From: Incurvaria masculella
Lineage: Eukaryota > Arthropoda > Insecta > Lepidoptera > Incurvariidae
Direction of reading: 5' to 3'
Assembly: GCA_946894095.1 (NCBI GenBank)
Contig: OX335660.1
Span: forward strand, 10,545,001-10,609,000
Length of the DNA: 64,000 nucleotides
Positions 62,176-64,000 of this stretch are shown here, in pieces; the first letter of the stretch is position 1, and each line of letters opens with the position of its first letter. The position numbers and the translations under genes are program-made. The notes under the pieces are model-generated. The model had not been told where the DNA came from. It did not search any database and saw only the letters and a program-made list of their open reading frames with translations.

Positions 62176-63093
62176 TAGTAACACTATTGGCTTCCAAGCA
62201 CCCAAATTTAGTTTCAATGAGATTCACATTATTTGTCAACCGCCGAGTACCTTATTTATGAGGTATTATAAATATATTTACCTGTAGATTAATCTACTTT
62301 CGTAAGTGCTATCAAAGCTACAGAAATAACGCTATAGGCTTAAAGTTTAATAAAAACCACGCCGTTAGGAAACTAAATAACGACTAGTGACTTTAAAAAA
62401 CGTAACTTGTCTCCTTATTCCACCTCCGGCCTCCCGTCACTGTGCGCTCGCTTCGCTAGCCCCAATTATATCTCTCGTAATGACTCGACTCTTCCTAACT
62501 TTTAGCGTCGCCACTCAATCGGACACTGGCCTAATTTGCCGGGAAGAGTTACAAGTCGCGCAGTTGTCAACAGTTTTAATGGGATCATAAATATTTGGAC
62601 ATTATTTTTTGAGACCTTCTTTTAGACTGCGAACAACAAAAACGTCGATGCTGTGCGTCGTATGATCGGAGCAGACAGGCATGTGACCTACCATGAGATC
62701 TGGGAATCTACAGGAAGAAATAAAAAGCTTTGCTCGCGGTAGATCCCACACAGTTTGACTGTTTCAAAAAACGGACCGCGTCTATGCTTACCAGGTTAAA
62801 CGAAGGTACATCAAACTTTTTTTTTTCTTATTAATTCCGGATTTGTTTAGTCCGCTCCACGTAATATTGATTAATAATGCAACGTAATATTAGCTAACTT
62901 ACGCTAATTAATAGTCAGGTATTTCAAATGCTCTGCCAAGAGCGATCATCAGGGTTATAGCAAGTTATTCTGTGGTAAAAGAGTTCCATTACGCATATGT
63001 GTCAGTGTGTCAGCGAGCATAGAAGGACGGGGGTAGCAACGGAAGTTCGGCGTAGCCAGTTTTACATACAAATGTGTCAGCGCCGGTGAGTAA
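62176..63093 (+). other. Window 3' part, no gene seen
   Basis: Mixed-GC sequence at 62400-62580 has a 67-residue frame with no family. 62630-62720 contains gcgtcgtatgatcggagcag, perhaps from a LINE, but too short to call. Confidence 0.4.
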
Positions 63094-63230
63094 GTTCGCT
63101 TACGAATTGGCTTACAACTTATTTTCTCTAGTACCAACGACCCGTAAGAACCTGTAAAAACTTCACAGGGCGCTATTTACTGCAACCAAACATTCGATGG
63201 TGCGCGTCCCAAATTCGTAAGCGAATTGAC
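63094..63230. mobile_element. Small MITE with gttcgcttacgaatt termini, reversed copy
   Basis: gttcgcttacgaattggctt at the left and aaattcgtaagcgaattgac at the right. The interior is the inverse of 43182-43311 (accaacgacccgtaagaacc, cattcgatggtgcgcgtccc). Confidence 0.8.
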
Positions 63231-63243
63231 TACAGAGCCTGCA

Positions 63244-63580
63244 GTCCCAGTTGTCACCTAAATTAGCGTTTACGGCAAACCGATCTACTGGCGTTTTCCG
63301 TAAAAACGTCAAACTCTAAGTTTGTACTCTTAGAGTTTGACTCGAACTCTGAACTCTCAAGTTTTTCCTAAATATGGTTTTACTTCTTCAAGCTGTCAAA
63401 GTCAAACTCGCACTTCCGATTTGTATGAAAACGCGGATTCGGCGTAAACGGCAACGTCAACGTATTTTCGGCAACGTTGATTAAGCTGTCAAATCAAGCG
63501 CGCTCTTCAATTTCTCCATACATTTGAAAATACCAATCTATCGGTTTGCCGTAAACGCCAATTTAGGTGACAACTGGGAC
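63244..63580. mobile_element. Complete 'gtcccagttgtca' foldback MITE
   Basis: gtcccagttgtcacctaaat at the left is mirrored by atttaggtgacaactgggac at the right, followed inward by agcgtttacggcaaaccgat and atcggtttgccgtaaacgcc. About 337 bp, non-coding. Partial relatives lie at 39300-39440 and 52863-53111. Confidence 0.9.
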
Positions 63581-63639
63581 TACTGGCTCAGTTCGACGTT
63601 TTCCAATAACGAATGAGTTTCGATCGCTACTACCGTTCT

Positions 63640-63880
63640 TCTATGCTCGCCGGTGTGTGCTCTGTAGCCTCAGCGCAGGCCGCGTGTCAATAGCGTCACG
63701 CTCGATCGGTCGCGACGTCACGTCAGCCGGGCGGCGGTGACGCCGGCGTGAGGACGGTCGACCACCGCCGCCGGCGACCGCGGCCGCAGCCGTATCGGCT
63801 TACCGTCGGACGCGCGGCCGCGGCGGCGTGACGTCACGCGGCGACATCGCACCGCGCGGAGGTGACCGGCGTAAGATGTG
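63640..63880. promoter_or_regulatory. CpG island near the window end
   Basis: Very CpG-dense: tcgatcggtcgcgacgtcac, cggtgacgccggcgtgagga, ccgcggccgcagccgtatcg, gcgcggccgcggcggcgtga. It holds a TGACGTCA-type site (ggcgtgacgtcacgcgg). On the minus strand tccgacg|gtaagc is a good donor. This could be a promoter and first exon of a minus-strand transcript. Alternatively it is an ey enhancer. No protein was recognised. Confidence 0.35.
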
Positions 63881-64000
63881 AGAAAATATGCAAGGGATTT
63901 CTATCAATTCTGAACCAATCAGAACCGTTTATTGATTGATTGATTGAAAATTCTTTAATACGCCACAAAAGATAATTTACAAAAGAAAGTATGTTAAATA

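Overview
The window looks like nuclear DNA of an insect, most likely a moth or butterfly. It is AT-rich, its coding sequence is split by GT-AG introns, and it is packed with short dispersed repeats, foldback elements and non-LTR retrotransposon remnants. It also carries a short (AACCT)n run, the complement of the insect telomere repeat TTAGG. The lepidopteran placement is inferred from the style of the repeats; no species-specific marker was tested.

The one protein gene I can recognise is the 5' part of a Pax6 gene of the eyeless (ey) type, on the + strand. Three coding exons join in matching phase. The first (11585-11675) encodes an N-terminal leader ending DDLAHKG. The second (13648-13813) encodes the N-terminal half of the paired domain, from HSGVNQLGG to SKILG. 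The third (19494-19674) encodes the next part, from [10 protein letters not shown] to TSDNIPS. The rest of the paired domain (VSSINRVLRN...), the linker, the homeodomain and the C-terminus were not found before position 64000, so intron 3 is at least about 44 kb. A GC-rich, GA-rich block at 7675-8040 is a candidate promoter or 5' UTR region.

The most striking feature is at the 3' end of the second coding exon. From 13704 to about 16581, a 144-bp unit is repeated 20 times. Each unit contains the last 110 bp of the paired-box exon, the splice donor and 34 bp of intron. Only copy 1 carries the exon's 5' part and acceptor. Copies 19 and 20 are decayed, and the copies show a four-unit higher-order pattern. 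Each internal unit keeps a donor and a possible AG acceptor that would define an in-frame 129-bp pseudo-exon.

Layout: 1-11.5 kb is upstream AT-rich DNA with repeats and a possible promoter. 11.5-19.7 kb holds the three exons and the array. 19.7-64 kb reads as intron 3 or intergenic DNA. It contains a possible solo LTR, many copies of a SINE-like family with two kinds of polymerase-III-like head, palindromic MITEs carrying TGACGTCA sites (one cluster has eight), a foldback with telomere-type repeats, LINE fragments, an 11-bp satellite, and several GC-rich islands that could be enhancers or promoters of unannotated transcripts. Large parts of this stretch hold nothing I can name.
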